A stretch of 64,000 nucleotides of DNA from Anoplolepis gracilipes. Its lineage: Eukaryota > Arthropoda > Insecta > Hymenoptera > Formicidae. The first letter of the stretch is position 1. Each line of letters opens with the position of its first letter. This document shows positions 46,825 to 56,874 of the stretch, piece by piece. Below the pieces are notes generated by a model, which worked only from the letters and a program-made list of their open reading frames with translations, was not told the origin of the DNA and made no database searches. The stretch is taken from contig NC_132972.1 of NCBI RefSeq assembly GCF_047496725.1, positions 17,712,001 through 17,776,000 on the forward strand. The letters run 5' to 3'. A program made the translations under genes and the position numbers.

Positions 46825-47809
46825 TCATGTCACAAAAAACATAATCTTTGCTTTCGATTTCCTCGGCGATTTCGTCGTCTGTGTTCTCGGAGTATATTTC
46901 ACAATCTTTCTCAGTACTACAACTAACTTGTTCTCAGTACTACAACTATCGAACTCTGCGTAAACAATACAGTTAACGGTCTCGGCGAGAGCTCTCTCGA
47001 ATTGCACTTCTAATCGCAAACTTCCATGTTTCACAAGATTCCAATAGCCGGCAGAATTAGCGGACAAATCGAGTGTAAGGTCAAAAGCAAATAACGTATA
47101 TCCCTTGAAATAATCCTCTCTGTTTATAGAATTTCCTTCATTCAAAAAATGGATACCTGTTCCCGAAAAAAGCGATTGATAAGCTTCAACATAAAGCGGT
47201 TCTTCAACCGAGAAAACCGACTGTAACGGCCTACTTTGAATTTGCATATCATCGACATACATCGAGAAAAAATTTATACCCCAATTTTTAAAATTAAACG
47301 GATTTAATTTTCTATTACCATTAAATGCTTTATTATTGACGAAGCCGACTATTATTCGTTTCGGTAGTTGACCTAATATTGCATTATCTATTGATTCCGC
47401 CATTACCCCACTATGAATCGTAAAAGTTTTAACCTCGACTCTCGTAAGTGGATACTTGGCAGTAACTTTACTCAACATTCTAGCGTGTGCGAGTAACACC
47501 CCGGCACTTATTTTCGCTCTTCTCACAAGTAAGCTGGCATCCAATATATGAATTTTCGATAAACTGTTACTTTCCATGAGACAAAATGAATCTTTCGAGC
47601 GTACGAGTCGTAAGCGTACTTCTACGCCGTTAATTAAAAATTTGTCTTGATTGAAAACGTCGCAATGAAGATGTCCTATAAGATCTAGCGCTCGTTCTCC
47701 GTGAATGTATCGAGCTCGTCTCACGAGCGCGGCGTTGCCTTTTGATTCCAATAGATCGTCCATGTCTCCAGGTGTATCCGCGTCCCACAGACTCGAGGTT
47801 AGATGGGTA
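46825..47809 (-). pseudogene. MCP: Polinton major capsid protein (MCP), C-terminal part
   Basis: The bulk of the double jelly-roll capsid protein. Recognisable blocks are SSLWDADTPGDMDDL, ERALDLIGHLHCDVFNQDKF, VRLRLVRSKDSFCLM, ILDASLLVRRAKISAGVLLA, RIIVGFVNNKAFNGN, YVDDMQIQSRPLQ and FKGYTLFAFDLTLDLSANS. It forms the predicted virion shell. The gene is cut by the 874-bp insertion at 47810-48683. The reading frame on both sides of the single TA target would otherwise be continuous, so the insertion happened in a coding gene. The last 30-odd residues (after FDSCSTENK) look aberrant. Confidence 0.88.
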
Positions 47810-48683
47810 CCCAGGTAGCACATATTCGTTTTTATAAACGTTTTCTAAACGTATCCAATATTTTTTAACCGTCAAGCACCAATAAGAAACGCTTCAACAA
47901 AAACATTTTTAAAATCATGGTTTAAGAAACGCATTTTTTACGTTTCTATAAATAGAATAAAAATTAATTTTTTCATTCAAAATTATATATACATATATAT
48001 ACACATTATTAAGACTGTACTTATTAAGACGATCTCCAGATAGCACAGAAAATTAAAAGATGATGAAAAGATGTCTTTTTTAAGTTATCTTTCTGACAAA
48101 GCTAGAAGATGTCTAAAAGAATATTTTTCTACCTACAAAAAAAATAATTTTTTAAAATATTAGTCTTCTAAAAGTCATAATTAATTTTAGTCGACGAAAA
48201 GATGTCTTTTTGATCATCTTTTCGACAAGACAAAAAAGATCTATTTTATAATATACGTGTTCCTTTGTTTGCCGCTACGTGGCGTGTTCAGACTTAACTA
48301 TAATTCGTATTCAAATTTTCATAACATGTATATATAGCCTAAAAGAACAGGTACTAAAAGTATAATTTAAATTATGTCTTTTTTGTCGGTTTGACTTTTG
48401 ATGTAATCTCGACAAGAGATTCAGAACATGATAAAAATAGATGGATTATATCCAGATATGCATTATTTTATTGAATTTGTGAATAAACAAATTTTTCACA
48501 AATAAAGGAAAGAGACTGTATTTTGACAGTTTCTTAAACGTTTGTTTTTGTTAGAAAATGACGTTTCCCTTAACGTTTTTTAAGTGGACATTTTAACCAA
48601 TCAGAAACGTTTTTAAAAGCCGGTTGTAAAACGTTTCGCAGAAACATTTGTGAAACGTTTTTGACGAATATGTGCTACTTGGG
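47810..48683. mobile_element. 874-bp TA-type non-autonomous element inside MCP
   Basis: Ends are CCCAGGTAGCACATATTCG and, inverted, CCCAAGTAGCACATATTCG (one mismatch). TA is duplicated (47808-47809 and 48684-48685). Its left 620 bases match 30240-30960 inverted, so it is a deletion product of the element that carries the Myb/SANT gene. A third fragment lies at about 62235-62325. Internal AAACGTTT motifs recur near both ends. Confidence 0.9.
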
Positions 48684-49110
48684 TAGTTTTTGCGGGTGAA
48701 GAGTAATATAACAACGCCTCGATGTACGCGCGGTACGCGTAAGCGTTGTTCGGAGGCGACACGAACTTTTGATTGAAATACACGTCGATCTGATTGAAGA
48801 TGGAGTGGAGTAAATTATTTACGGGCCCTACTTTGACCTCTGCGGCGGCGGCGGTACCTCCCGTTTGCGGCGCGAGGTCGCCGTTGGTTTCCACGCGCAC
48901 TCGAAGACTCAGCATGGTATGCGTGAGATCTAAATATTCTTCTCCATGGCCTGGGATGACGAATTCTATCGGCGAGTCGTCCGAGAGAGAACTGACGGGT
49001 TTGTAATAGATCCATTGTGAACTTTCGATGCTAGTCTGCGTGGGCGGTAAAGAAAAAAGATCGAGTTCACTTTTTAAACACTCGAATGCGTATGAAGAAA
49101 GACATGATTA
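48684..49110 (-). pseudogene. MCP: Polinton major capsid protein, N-terminal part
   Basis: Readable as LDLFSLPPTQTSIESSQWIY, IPGHGEEYLDLTHTMLSLRV, VGPVNNLLHSIFNQIDVYFN and AYRAYIEALLYYSSPAKTT, which runs up to the insertion. The start codon is not clean: the ATG near 49107 is out of frame with this region, so a one-base shift probably lies near 49095. It shares the gene with 46825-47809. Confidence 0.82.
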
Positions 49111-49181
49111 TTTACCGTAAATTTTTTATCAATATCTTTTACCGATATTTTCGTTGTCTACTGTGTTTAGCGTGGTATCGT
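49111..49181. other. Short spacer between MCP and the basic protein gene
   Basis: No feature seen. Confidence 0.4.
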
Positions 49182-49763
49182 TTAAAAAAATATGTCGGAT
49201 ACGGTGCGCTTTCTAGAAGTTTTACGACGCTCCGTGGACGAATTAAGTCTTTTCTTTGACTTGCGATTTTTCTTTCTCCCCTTACTTTTTAATGTTTTAT
49301 TCCTCGTTTTGGTTTTTTTCGGTAATCTTTTCTTATTTGATCGCTGACGTTTACGTGATGACGTTACCGCGGATTTAACAATACGCGCGTTAAGCCCGGC
49401 GAAAGGAAACTGTGCTGCGTGCATTTTCGCATCTATCTTATATCCCGAGCCTTTTATCAGACTACTTATTTTTTCTTTAGCTTTTCTCTTAAGATTGTCG
49501 CGCGATTCTTTAAAACGGTTTTCGGCCGACAGCTTTAGCGGTATATTATTTTCAATATCACCGATTATATTAACGTCAGCTTGTAAAGCTTCTTTCCCTA
49601 CTGCACGCGCTCCTCTACTTAGATAAGGTGGTATACGTCTAAATAATCCTCCTAGAAAACTTCCGATTCCATGACCGCGTTGATAAGGTGCGCCGACGAA
49701 AACTCTCGGAATTCCACCACCTCTGCTGCTTTGTAAATTGTAATATTCGTAGTAGTCTGTCAT
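49182..49763 (-). CDS. Basic Polinton structural-type protein
   Basis: 193 residues starting MTDYYEYYNLQSSRGGGIPR. A Gly/aromatic patch (GHGIGSFLGGLFRRIPPYLS) is followed by a helix and a Lys/Arg-rich C-terminal third (for example KKRLPKKTKTRNKTLKSKGR). It sits immediately upstream of MCP in the transcription direction. The layout recalls small virion core or internal proteins of adenovirus-like viruses, but I cannot assign a named family. The frame is open. Confidence 0.6.
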   Translation of the reverse strand: MTDYYEYYNLQSSRGGGIPRVFVGAPYQRGHGIGSFLGGLFRRIPPYLSRGARAVGKEALQADVNIIGDIENNIPLKLSAENRFKESRDNLKRKAKEKISSLIKGSGYKIDAKMHAAQFPFAGLNARIVKSAVTSSRKRQRSNKKRLPKKTKTRNKTLKSKGRKKNRKSKKRLNSSTERRKTSRKRTVSDIFF

Positions 49764-50049
49764 GTCGCATTTGAGAACTTAATTTTTATCTTTTTCTCTA
49801 TGACACCGACGTTCACAATACTAACGGGTTCGCCTAAAGTGTAACGTCACAGTCGATGTTCCGGATTGGAATGCTATTTTTTTCCGAACTGATCTCTTAT
49901 ATCGATTTCAACCCTACTGAAATTTGTTCGTCGTAACAGGATATAATGCAGAGAAGAGAAATATTTCACTTGATTCGTTTCGTACTCGTAATCGTGACCA
50001 TGCCCCTCGACCGACACTATTCAGAGGAGAGGAGACTGCACATCGCCTG
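49764..50049. other. Intergenic region before the minor capsid gene
   Basis: No supported gene; may contain the promoter of the basic protein and MCP genes. Confidence 0.4.
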
Positions 50050-50669
50050 TTATGTAAGATTCGCAAATATCACAATAAACGAATAGTTTATCGGGAATAC
50101 CGCAAGCCAAACTACGAGGTTCGTAACTAAAGAATCCAAAGTGTCCCTTTTCAAAAGCATAGTATAGTATCGACCTTCCCGCTTAGAAGCATTATAAAGT
50201 GCATCCCCTAAACCGAGTATTCGTAGAAGTTTATCGGAAAAGTTTACATAATGATTTAGTTTGCATTTATTTTCATCACACTCGAGGTAAAACTCTATAC
50301 TACCGGCGGATAACTCCCGTCGATCCAAACGAAAATGCGAATCGGCTCCTTTACATGTCGTATTAATCGCGGCGATAAGTTCGTCCATATTTTTATAAAT
50401 GCCAGCCCGTATTTCGTCTTCCCTCGAAGTTATCACAGAATCTTTTTCCTCGTTACCTTGAATGTCAACATCGGCGAATGTGAGTATATTCTCACCGCGT
50501 TGTATATGAAAAAAAGTATTGGGGAATTGAATTTTGCTGAGCGCGACTTTTCATTCGCTGTGTAACTGTATCGATTGAGGCAATTCCGTAATAAATGACG
50601 AGTATTGTCCGGAAAATAACGCATACTGCTATTGCTCGGAAGAACCAGTAGAAATTGGTCCTCCCTCAT
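50050..50669 (-). pseudogene. Polinton minor capsid (penton) protein candidate
   Basis: The start MREDQFLLVLPSNSSMRYFP (50669) is in one frame. The rest is in another, from about 50567: ALSKIQFPNTFFHIQRGENI, ADVDIQGNEEKDSVI, then IRAGIYKNMDELIAAINTTC and NFSDKLLRILGL. This is the familiar pattern of the single jelly-roll minor capsid protein of Polintons, which would form capsid vertices. A small deletion between residues 24 and about 50 explains the frame change. The C-terminal end looks truncated. Confidence 0.7.
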
Positions 50670-50855
50670 CTCAAAGATTTGTTAAACTTGAAGCGGGAAT
50701 CCAACTATCGAACTTGCTAGGATAACGTCAGCTAACTAACAGCTGTTTATTATCACCACGTCCTCTGCTCTTTATTACGCGATCGACGATAAATTCTTCC
50801 TCCTGTAAATTTTTTTCAACTCGGGCTAATTCTTGCTCGTAAAAAATATATAAAT

Positions 50856-51762
50856 TTAGCCGTCTATGACCTCGCCGGCTAAATCACTTAGTTCGTACAC
50901 TCGCGGTTTTCGCCAATCAAGAACCCGATGAATTCGAAATATCTCCTCACTCCACTTCGTCTCGTATCCTTTCTCGAAGGTGATTTTTGCTCTACTGATC
51001 CGTACGAGTTCGCCAACGCGATATTTAGCCTTTTGTTTTTTTCGCATTTCTCATTTTTCCAACGAAAAGTTATATTTTCGCGCACAATGCGGGCATTTTC
51101 CCGCGTAACGACCGCAGGTTGCATTTTGATATTGGAATGACGCGCGTGATTATAAGCGTGAACGATATCCTGCAAAACATTTATGTAACGTCGTGTATTT
51201 TTATGCGTAAAATAACGTCACATATGTTCCTTGAGTGTTCTATTAAAACGCTCCACTATAGCTGCTTTAATATCGGGATTGCGAAAGCAAATGTCTTTTT
51301 TTTTTAAGAATTTTTGTACAGGATGCGCAATAAATTCTTTACCTTTGTCGGTCTGTAGGTAAACCGGTAGACGACCATTGCTTCTCGAGAATATACGCTC
51401 AAAAGCTCGTATTACACAGATACCTGTTTTGTCACGTAAAGGTTCAACCCATACAAATTTACTAAACACATCGATTACTACAAGTAAATAGGAATAACCG
51501 TCATTATAGCTCTTGAGATTACGGAGATCAATCAAATCAGCTTCTCATAAATCATCGATATTTGTCACATATAATGTAAACGAGGAAATTTTCGTCGTAC
51601 CAGTCGATGCAGCGTGTTCGTGTCTTGCGATTTAAGCCAGTCGAGAACATTGTTGCGACTAAAATTCGGTTTAACGGCTCGCGTTAAATTGTCCACCGCG
51701 GAATATCCTGTGTAGGGGTCGTAATACAGTTTTTCGAATCCCGACATTAGAGTCTCATCCAA
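50856..51762 (-). pseudogene. INT: Polinton retroviral-type integrase (INT)
   Basis: Three blocks in different frames. 51565-51762 is the N-terminal region (GFEKLYYDPYTGYSAVDNL). 51218-51535 is the rve core, with the catalytic Asp in VVIDVFSKFVWV, Asp in LQTDKGKEF and Glu in AIVERFNRTLK. 50856-51175 is the C-terminal part (VHAYNHARHSN, YRVGELVRISRAKITFEKG and WSEEIFRIHRVL, an SH3/chromo-like end). Integrase inserts Polinton DNA. Frame breaks near 51200 and 51550 inactivate it. Only 31 residues separate the last Asp and Glu, fewer than the usual 35, so a few codons are lost. Confidence 0.88.
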
Positions 51763-52712
51763 TCGAGTAAACGTTTTTTCCCTTTCGACGGAGAATCTTC
51801 GTTATCGTGTGTTAATGTTTCATCGGCGCTGTCTTCGCCGGCGGATACAAATATCGTGTCTGCGTCAGACTCGTTTAATTTACAAGTGTATGATTTTGAG
51901 CGCAAAATTTTCTTCGGAGTAAAGCTCCCGCAAGGTAATGGATTTTTAATACGATAAACTCGTAACAAATCGCGATTACCTATGAGATTGGAAGGCGTGT
52001 TTATATCATGCAGTAATCGAGCAAACTGAATTCTTCCGGTTGCTTTTACGGTTTTTCTTTCCCGTATCGCGTCGTTTATGAGATCCGAGATATTCGATCC
52101 CGTTACGACTACACCGTCTATAGTTACAACTCCGCGTCTATCCCAGCTAATCTTAGATTTCGGGGTGTCTACCAAATATTTCAATAGAGCGCGTACTTTG
52201 TCACGATAAGATTTTGGCGCGGAGACAACTATTTGTTTTATCATTTTCACCGATTGAGTGCGTTTTTTTCCGAAACTGCTACTAGCATTACTATTACTAA
52301 TGTTACCGTCGCTGCTAATTAAAGTTTGCGTTTCCAAAAGTTCATCGTTATCGTCATCATACAAATTTTTCATGTCTTCGTTCTGCTCTTCATCTACCTC
52401 GCCATTATTTTTGCGTAAACGTTTTCTCGCAACTCGATCAAAATGAAGATAACGTTGAAGTACTTCCTTATACATTTTCCATCTTTCCCCCTCGTCGCGG
52501 AGAGTTGCGAGATTAAGAATACGACACATCTCAGTATCGAGTCGCGATAAAATAGTTCCAGACGTCTGCACCGAATTATTATTTTCGTTAACATTTTCCA
52601 GATTTTTTTTTATCGAATTATCTGACGATGATGCGCTGAGTGCTATTTCCGGATGATGTTGATGTTGCATGCGCTGCATTCTCTCGAGATTTTCCGTAGA
52701 AATTAAAACCAT
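51747..52712 (-). CDS. Conserved Polinton protein of unknown function
   Basis: 321 residues from ATG at 52712. The N-terminal half is low complexity (His/Gln, Asn and Asp/Glu runs). The C-terminal half contains SYRDKVRALLKYLVDTPKSK, ISWDRRGVVTIDGVVV, ISDLINDAIRERKTV and GRIQFARLLHDINTPSNLIG, a module I remember from many arthropod Polintons without an assigned role. It overlaps the start of the integrase gene by a few bases. Frame fully open. Confidence 0.65.
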   Translation of the reverse strand: MVLISTENLERMQRMQHQHHPEIALSASSSDNSIKKNLENVNENNNSVQTSGTILSRLDTEMCRILNLATLRDEGERWKMYKEVLQRYLHFDRVARKRLRKNNGEVDEEQNEDMKNLYDDDNDELLETQTLISSDGNISNSNASSSFGKKRTQSVKMIKQIVVSAPKSYRDKVRALLKYLVDTPKSKISWDRRGVVTIDGVVVTGSNISDLINDAIRERKTVKATGRIQFARLLHDINTPSNLIGNRDLLRVYRIKNPLPCGSFTPKKILRSKSYTCKLNESDADTIFVSAGEDSADETLTHDNEDSPSKGKKRLLDWMRL

Positions 52713-52806
52713 TTTTTAGCTCTTTCCATTATTCAAATATCATAATCGTTAATACTTTACTTTATATTCTGAAAAAAAAACAGATATAAAAAGTTGTATA
52801 ATTTTT

Positions 52807-53208
52807 TCATTTCCCGATAATCCGTGATAATATAACTTCGAGTAAAGGAGCAATAAGATAGGATAAGAATCCTCCCCGTTGTACCAGTAGCTTTCTTCTG
52901 CCTCTCCAATTACCTCGTTTTGTCGCGACGCGTCGTAGAATGGTTTTATGCTTGGCTAATCGTCTTTTTTCGTTACTTCCAAGCGGTACGTTTCCTTTGA
53001 GCGTATTATAAGCGCATTCTTGTATGCACTTTATTAGTTTATTATCTGTACTGCGTAAGAAAGACACTCTTTGATTTTTTTTCAGATAGCACAAAGTTTT
53101 CAAAAGACATGCGTTTCGCTCGCCGATTGATCGTCTAGCAATTTTTATTGCTCCGTCCGACGAATTCCGCGACGTCAGTGACGAAGGATATTTATTCTTT
53201 TTTACCAT
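52807..53208 (-). CDS. pX-like Polinton protein
   Basis: The ATG at 53208 starts MVKKNKYPSS. It has a Cys/Leu-rich helix (ACLLKTLCYL), then STDNKLIKCIQECAYNTLKG and NVPLGSNEKRRLAKHKTILR. It ends in a Gly- and Leu-rich hydrophobic tail (LLVQRGGFLSYLIAPLLEVI) after a basic stretch. This order (small basic protein with a membrane-active-looking tail) matches the pX-type proteins of Polintons and adintoviruses. Open frame, about 133 residues. Confidence 0.7.
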   Translation of the reverse strand: MVKKNKYPSSLTSRNSSDGAIKIARRSIGERNACLLKTLCYLKKNQRVSFLRSTDNKLIKCIQECAYNTLKGNVPLGSNEKRRLAKHKTILRRVATKRGNWRGRRKLLVQRGGFLSYLIAPLLEVILSRIIGK

Positions 53209-53257
53209 TACGATGTAATAGCGCGACTGGCAAGATGCGTATGTAATCACCTTCCTT

Positions 53258-54007
53258 TTATATACCCCCTCCTCTATTGCTCGATCTACAAGGTACGTAG
53301 ACGTAATGCAGTGAATTGTCGGGAAAGATACACGTCCGAAATCGATATTCGTCTGGAGTCGATTGTTTCAAATCAAGCAATAAAAACCCGTGCGGTCTCG
53401 AAGTTGCGTCGTAGTATGTTTCTTCCATAAACTTTGGGTCGTCGGGATATACTTGACGTGCTAAATGACAAATTTGGGCACGATCACGCGGATTTTTGAA
53501 AACAACTATATAATTCGCGTTGAGAGATATGTCACGCTGTCCACGTCCCTGATGGAACAGATTTTGCGAGATAAGAATAACACTGAGATTCTTATGATGA
53601 CTTCCTTTTGTAAATAGATCCACGATAGCGTCGCACGATGATGATTCTCTCATAAGATCGTCGATTATTACCAGTTTCGGAGAAAGCGGATCGTTGGAAT
53701 AATCTTCCGGGTGTGGCAATCCCTTTTGAAATTCGATTATATTTTTTTTCGCGTTTTTCAAAGTATTATTACCGCTAAAGTATCCGCTTCTTCGTGCGCT
53801 TTTCTCTTCTACTTCTCTTTCACTCACAGCGTGTTGTAAGCGCTGATACGCATCTTGCCACTCGGCGTAATAAAATAAAATTCTCTCGAATCGTACATCG
53901 GACATAATTGATAAACATCGAAGGAAAGTTTCCACGAAAATCGTTTTTCCGCATCCCGTAGGACCGCAGACGATCGACGTCTAAGGATGTTTCCAGCGTA
54001 CATCCAT
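53258..54007 (-). pseudogene. ATP: Polinton DNA-packaging ATPase (FtsK/HerA type)
   Basis: The ATG at 54007 starts MDVRWKHP, then a TAG at 53981-53983 where an aromatic residue is usual. Beyond it the Walker A reads IVCGPTGCGKTIFVETFL and the Walker B LVIIDDLMRESS. Further conserved parts are HKNLSVILISQNLFHQGRGQ, FKNPRDRAQICHLARQVYP and RPHGFLLLDLK. This is the A32/FtsK-like motor that would fill capsids. The single stop is the only visible break in 750 bases, so it looks recently inactivated. Confidence 0.9.
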
Positions 54008-54294
54008 TTTACAAAATGAGCGATTGCGCATTTACACACAAATTCATAAATGAAATAAGTTCAGCGTCACTCTTACAAATAATAATAAGCTTGTTAAAAA
54101 TGTGCATGCGCGATAGATTTTTAATGTTAAACGTTGAAATGCAGAGGAATAAGCTTATCCACGCTTCGGAGCCCTCCACCCGCGGCGGTCGCGTGCTCGC
54201 GCTAGCGAATATCTTGGTGAGCGTAATGACGCGGTGATAAGCTGTATCTTTAGTAAAAATGCTCTCACTAGCATATATATGCTCGCAATAACAA
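54008..54294. other. Region upstream of the ATPase gene
   Basis: A GC-rich patch (CCCTCCACCCGCGGCGGTCG, 54172-54191) lies in AT-rich DNA. No gene assigned. It is the probable promoter side of the minus-strand gene array and of the opposite-strand frame that follows. Confidence 0.4.
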
Positions 54295-54783
54295 GTGATT
54301 ATAAATTTTACTACCGCATATGGTGCTAGAGCTGTGCTAGTAGCGTATCGCGAAAACGTACAAGAAGATCTTCCTTCCGAAAACATCGAGGATACGAACG
54401 CAAACGGACCTACACCGAAGAAACGGAAAACTTACAACGTTGCGATAGTAATGCAGAGAGCAACCTTTCTGGGACTGGAAAATATAGTTGGATGTGTAAA
54501 CGTTCGTTTGAATCAACTAAATTTAATTTCCAACAGTGTCAACGAATGTGCGCGATATCTAATGAACGAAATAGAGATAAATCTTCCTATCAATAGTAAC
54601 ATTAATAGCAGTATTATAAAACTTCTGATCAAGAGTAATAGCAAAGAAATAGAACGTAACGTTCGCATTCAGCTAAAAGATTTATCATTTCTCGATATAT
54701 ACTTTGAAATAACATTTTTAGAAATAACCTTGCTTTACCTCAATCAAATTGTACATATGATAGTAACAAAACGAACATTATAA
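54295..54783 (+). CDS. Unrecognised plus-strand frame in the Polinton
   Basis: 162 residues, the only open gene-sized frame of the interior on the plus strand. The first third is Glu/Asp/Asn- and Lys-rich with PTPKKRKTYN (nuclear-signal-like). The rest reads GCVNVRLNQLNLISNSVNEC and a hydrophobic C-terminus (FLDIYFEITFLEITLLYLNQ). It does not match any Polinton protein I know. It stands where the right arm begins and diverges from the ATPase gene. It may be a captured or fast-evolving gene, or an accident of AT-rich DNA. Confidence 0.35.
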   Translation: MIINFTTAYGARAVLVAYRENVQEDLPSENIEDTNANGPTPKKRKTYNVAIVMQRATFLGLENIVGCVNVRLNQLNLISNSVNECARYLMNEIEINLPINSNINSSIIKLLIKSNSKEIERNVRIQLKDLSFLDIYFEITFLEITLLYLNQIVHMIVTKRTL

Positions 54784-55148
54784 TCATTATCCCAGGAATA
54801 TTTTCTTCAATTATTCATTTTGTAAAAACTTCTTGAATAATTTTGATTTTATAAAAAAATTTTAAATATAAACGTTACATATTTGTTTATTTTTAAATCT
54901 ATTGTCGATTTCTTTCACCCACTCCTCTTTCCCATATAAGTAGTTCCGTTACTTTTATTGTTGAAAGAGGATGTTCCGCAACCTCTTTCAACAATAGGCG
55001 CGCAGTATAATATAAGCCACCGATAATACTATTTCTTTCGTTGCGTCATACCGTCGCGTTTGATAGAACCTGCATATTCCTGTGTTATTATCCTTTTTTC
55101 ATCTTCACAGGCATGACGTTATACACGGTCGCCTACCATGTGACGTCA

Positions 55149-55465
55149 TTTGTTTTGACGGGCCATACCTGCCCCACTACATAACATAAATGCCTTATCT
55201 AACCTTTACTCTAGTAAGTTCTTATTTAGCTCAGCATACCAGGACCAGGATCAGCAATACGAAGGATCCAGGTTCAAATCCCGAGAAAACCAGAAAATTT
55301 TTTCAAAAAATAAATTTTTCTTACCTGAGCGCTAACCCTTCCTTCTCCAACCGCCAATTTTTTTTCTGTCAGTCCTGGTGGTAGTGGGGGAAAACACCAG
55401 ACACCCCCCGCGGTGCCCGAGGGCGCGGTGGTGGGGGTTTGTTTTGACGGGCCATACCTGCCCCA
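55149..55465 (+). repeat. tRNA-like SINE unit between 28-bp direct repeats, right arm
   Basis: The 28-bp sequence starting TTTGTTTTGACGGGCCATAC lies at 55149-55176 and again at 55438-55465. The 261-bp interior has CTTATTTAGCTCAGCATACC (A box) and CCAGGTTCAAATCCCGAG (B box), about 40 bases apart, as in RNA polymerase III promoters of tRNA-derived SINEs. A GGTGCCCGAGGGCGCGGTGG block precedes the second repeat. Confidence 0.6.
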
Positions 55466-55805
55466 TTACTACTCTAGCATTAAAATTATTGCTAATGTGT
55501 TAATTATTGATTATGTGTTATTAAAATATTAATAAATAAATGTTTAGAAATTGTATGAAATTGGTATGATTATGTAAAAATACAAAAAAAAAATTGTGAC
55601 AAAAAATTTGCAAATTTTTTTTATCCTTTTTATTTGCTAAAATTTTGCCGATTACATACAATGTTTGAGCATTAAAAATTTTGCCACAAAAAAAAACAGA
55701 GCGTTATTTTGCGGTTGCAAGGCAACGATCATATTGTGTAAATAATACAATATTAATCGATATCTGCGTTAATCTTCACCTTTCATTAAAATACGCAAGA
55801 AAGAA

Positions 55806-56874
55806 ATGGCATTGTATACTACGCAAGAATACTATGATATGCTGATGGCACTCGGTGAATGTCAAGGGCAGCATCATCCAGCTGCAAGAAGGTACGCCGA
55901 ACCGAGCACGACATCCGTCGCCGAACGTGATACTAGCAGCAGCTCAAAGATTGTTTGAAACGGGTAGCGTATTAATAAATAAACATGATGCTGGAAAAAT
56001 GCGTGAGGCAAGAAATTTAAGAAATACGGAAACAGTTATTCATGCTGTCGAACAAGAACCGGAAACTAGCATTAGAATCATTGCTCGAGAGCACAATTTA
56101 TGATATTCTACTGTACAAAGAATTTTAAACGACGAAAAATTACACGCATATTATTATACCCGCGTACAGGAATTACAACCAGGAGACTATCTTCGGAGAA
56201 GGATCTTTTGCGAAGATATCTTGAGGAAGGTGGATGAAAAGATCCGAGATTTCTTTCTCGTGTGATGAATCGCTATTCACACGAGAAGGTATCTTCAATA
56301 TGCATAACAGTCACTATTGGAGTGATGAAAATCCTCACCTTACTCGACCTAGGAGTTTTCAGACTCGTTGGAAGAGGAATGTCTGGGCAGGAATTATGGG
56401 ACATCAAATATTGGGTCCGATTTATCTTCCGGACGTTTTAAATGGCGTAAATTATCTCGACTTCCTGGAAAATACAATGCCGGAATTTGTAGAAGACGTT
56501 CTTCTAGTCGAAAGGAATAATCTTGTTTTTCAACAAGATGGTGCCGGGCCACACAACGCCAGAGTTGTGACTCAATATTTGAATCGGCAGTTTCCTGAGC
56601 GTTGGATGGGCCATTATGATCCAATACGTTGGCCGGCAAGATCTCCGGATTTCAACCCTTTAGATTTTTTATGGGGTTACTGTAAAGAAATCGTTTACAG
56701 AAAACTTCCTGAAACTTCATGGAAGAATTGGACGCCAAACTCCATGAAGCAATTTGGAACATTAATGAAAATATGTTGGAAAATGTACAAATTAATATAT
56801 TAAAACGATTTAAGAGCTTGCGTCACGATGGACGGTGGTCATTTCGAACACCTTTTGTAAATTTTTCTTTTTAA
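55806..56874 (+). pseudogene. Tc1/mariner-superfamily (DUF4817 type) transposase, right arm
   Basis: Mirror copy of 43957-45024, beginning at ATG 55806. The same three frame changes occur near 55895, 56235 and 56715, so the damage predates the arm duplication or was copied between arms. A TGA at 56101-56103 inside the helix-turn-helix is unique to this arm (TCA in the other). The last frame ends at TAA 56872-56874. Confidence 0.9.

Noticed and set aside
55214..55300. A functional tRNA gene
   Set aside because: The T-arm stem pairs poorly, the acceptor stem does not close, and the sequence is present in both arms flanked by direct repeats. A tRNA-derived SINE fits better.
43957..56874. Two independent transposase insertions flanking a Polinton by chance
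   Set aside because: The arms share all major frameshifts and are inverted over 2.9 kb including a SINE, so one is a copy of the other.
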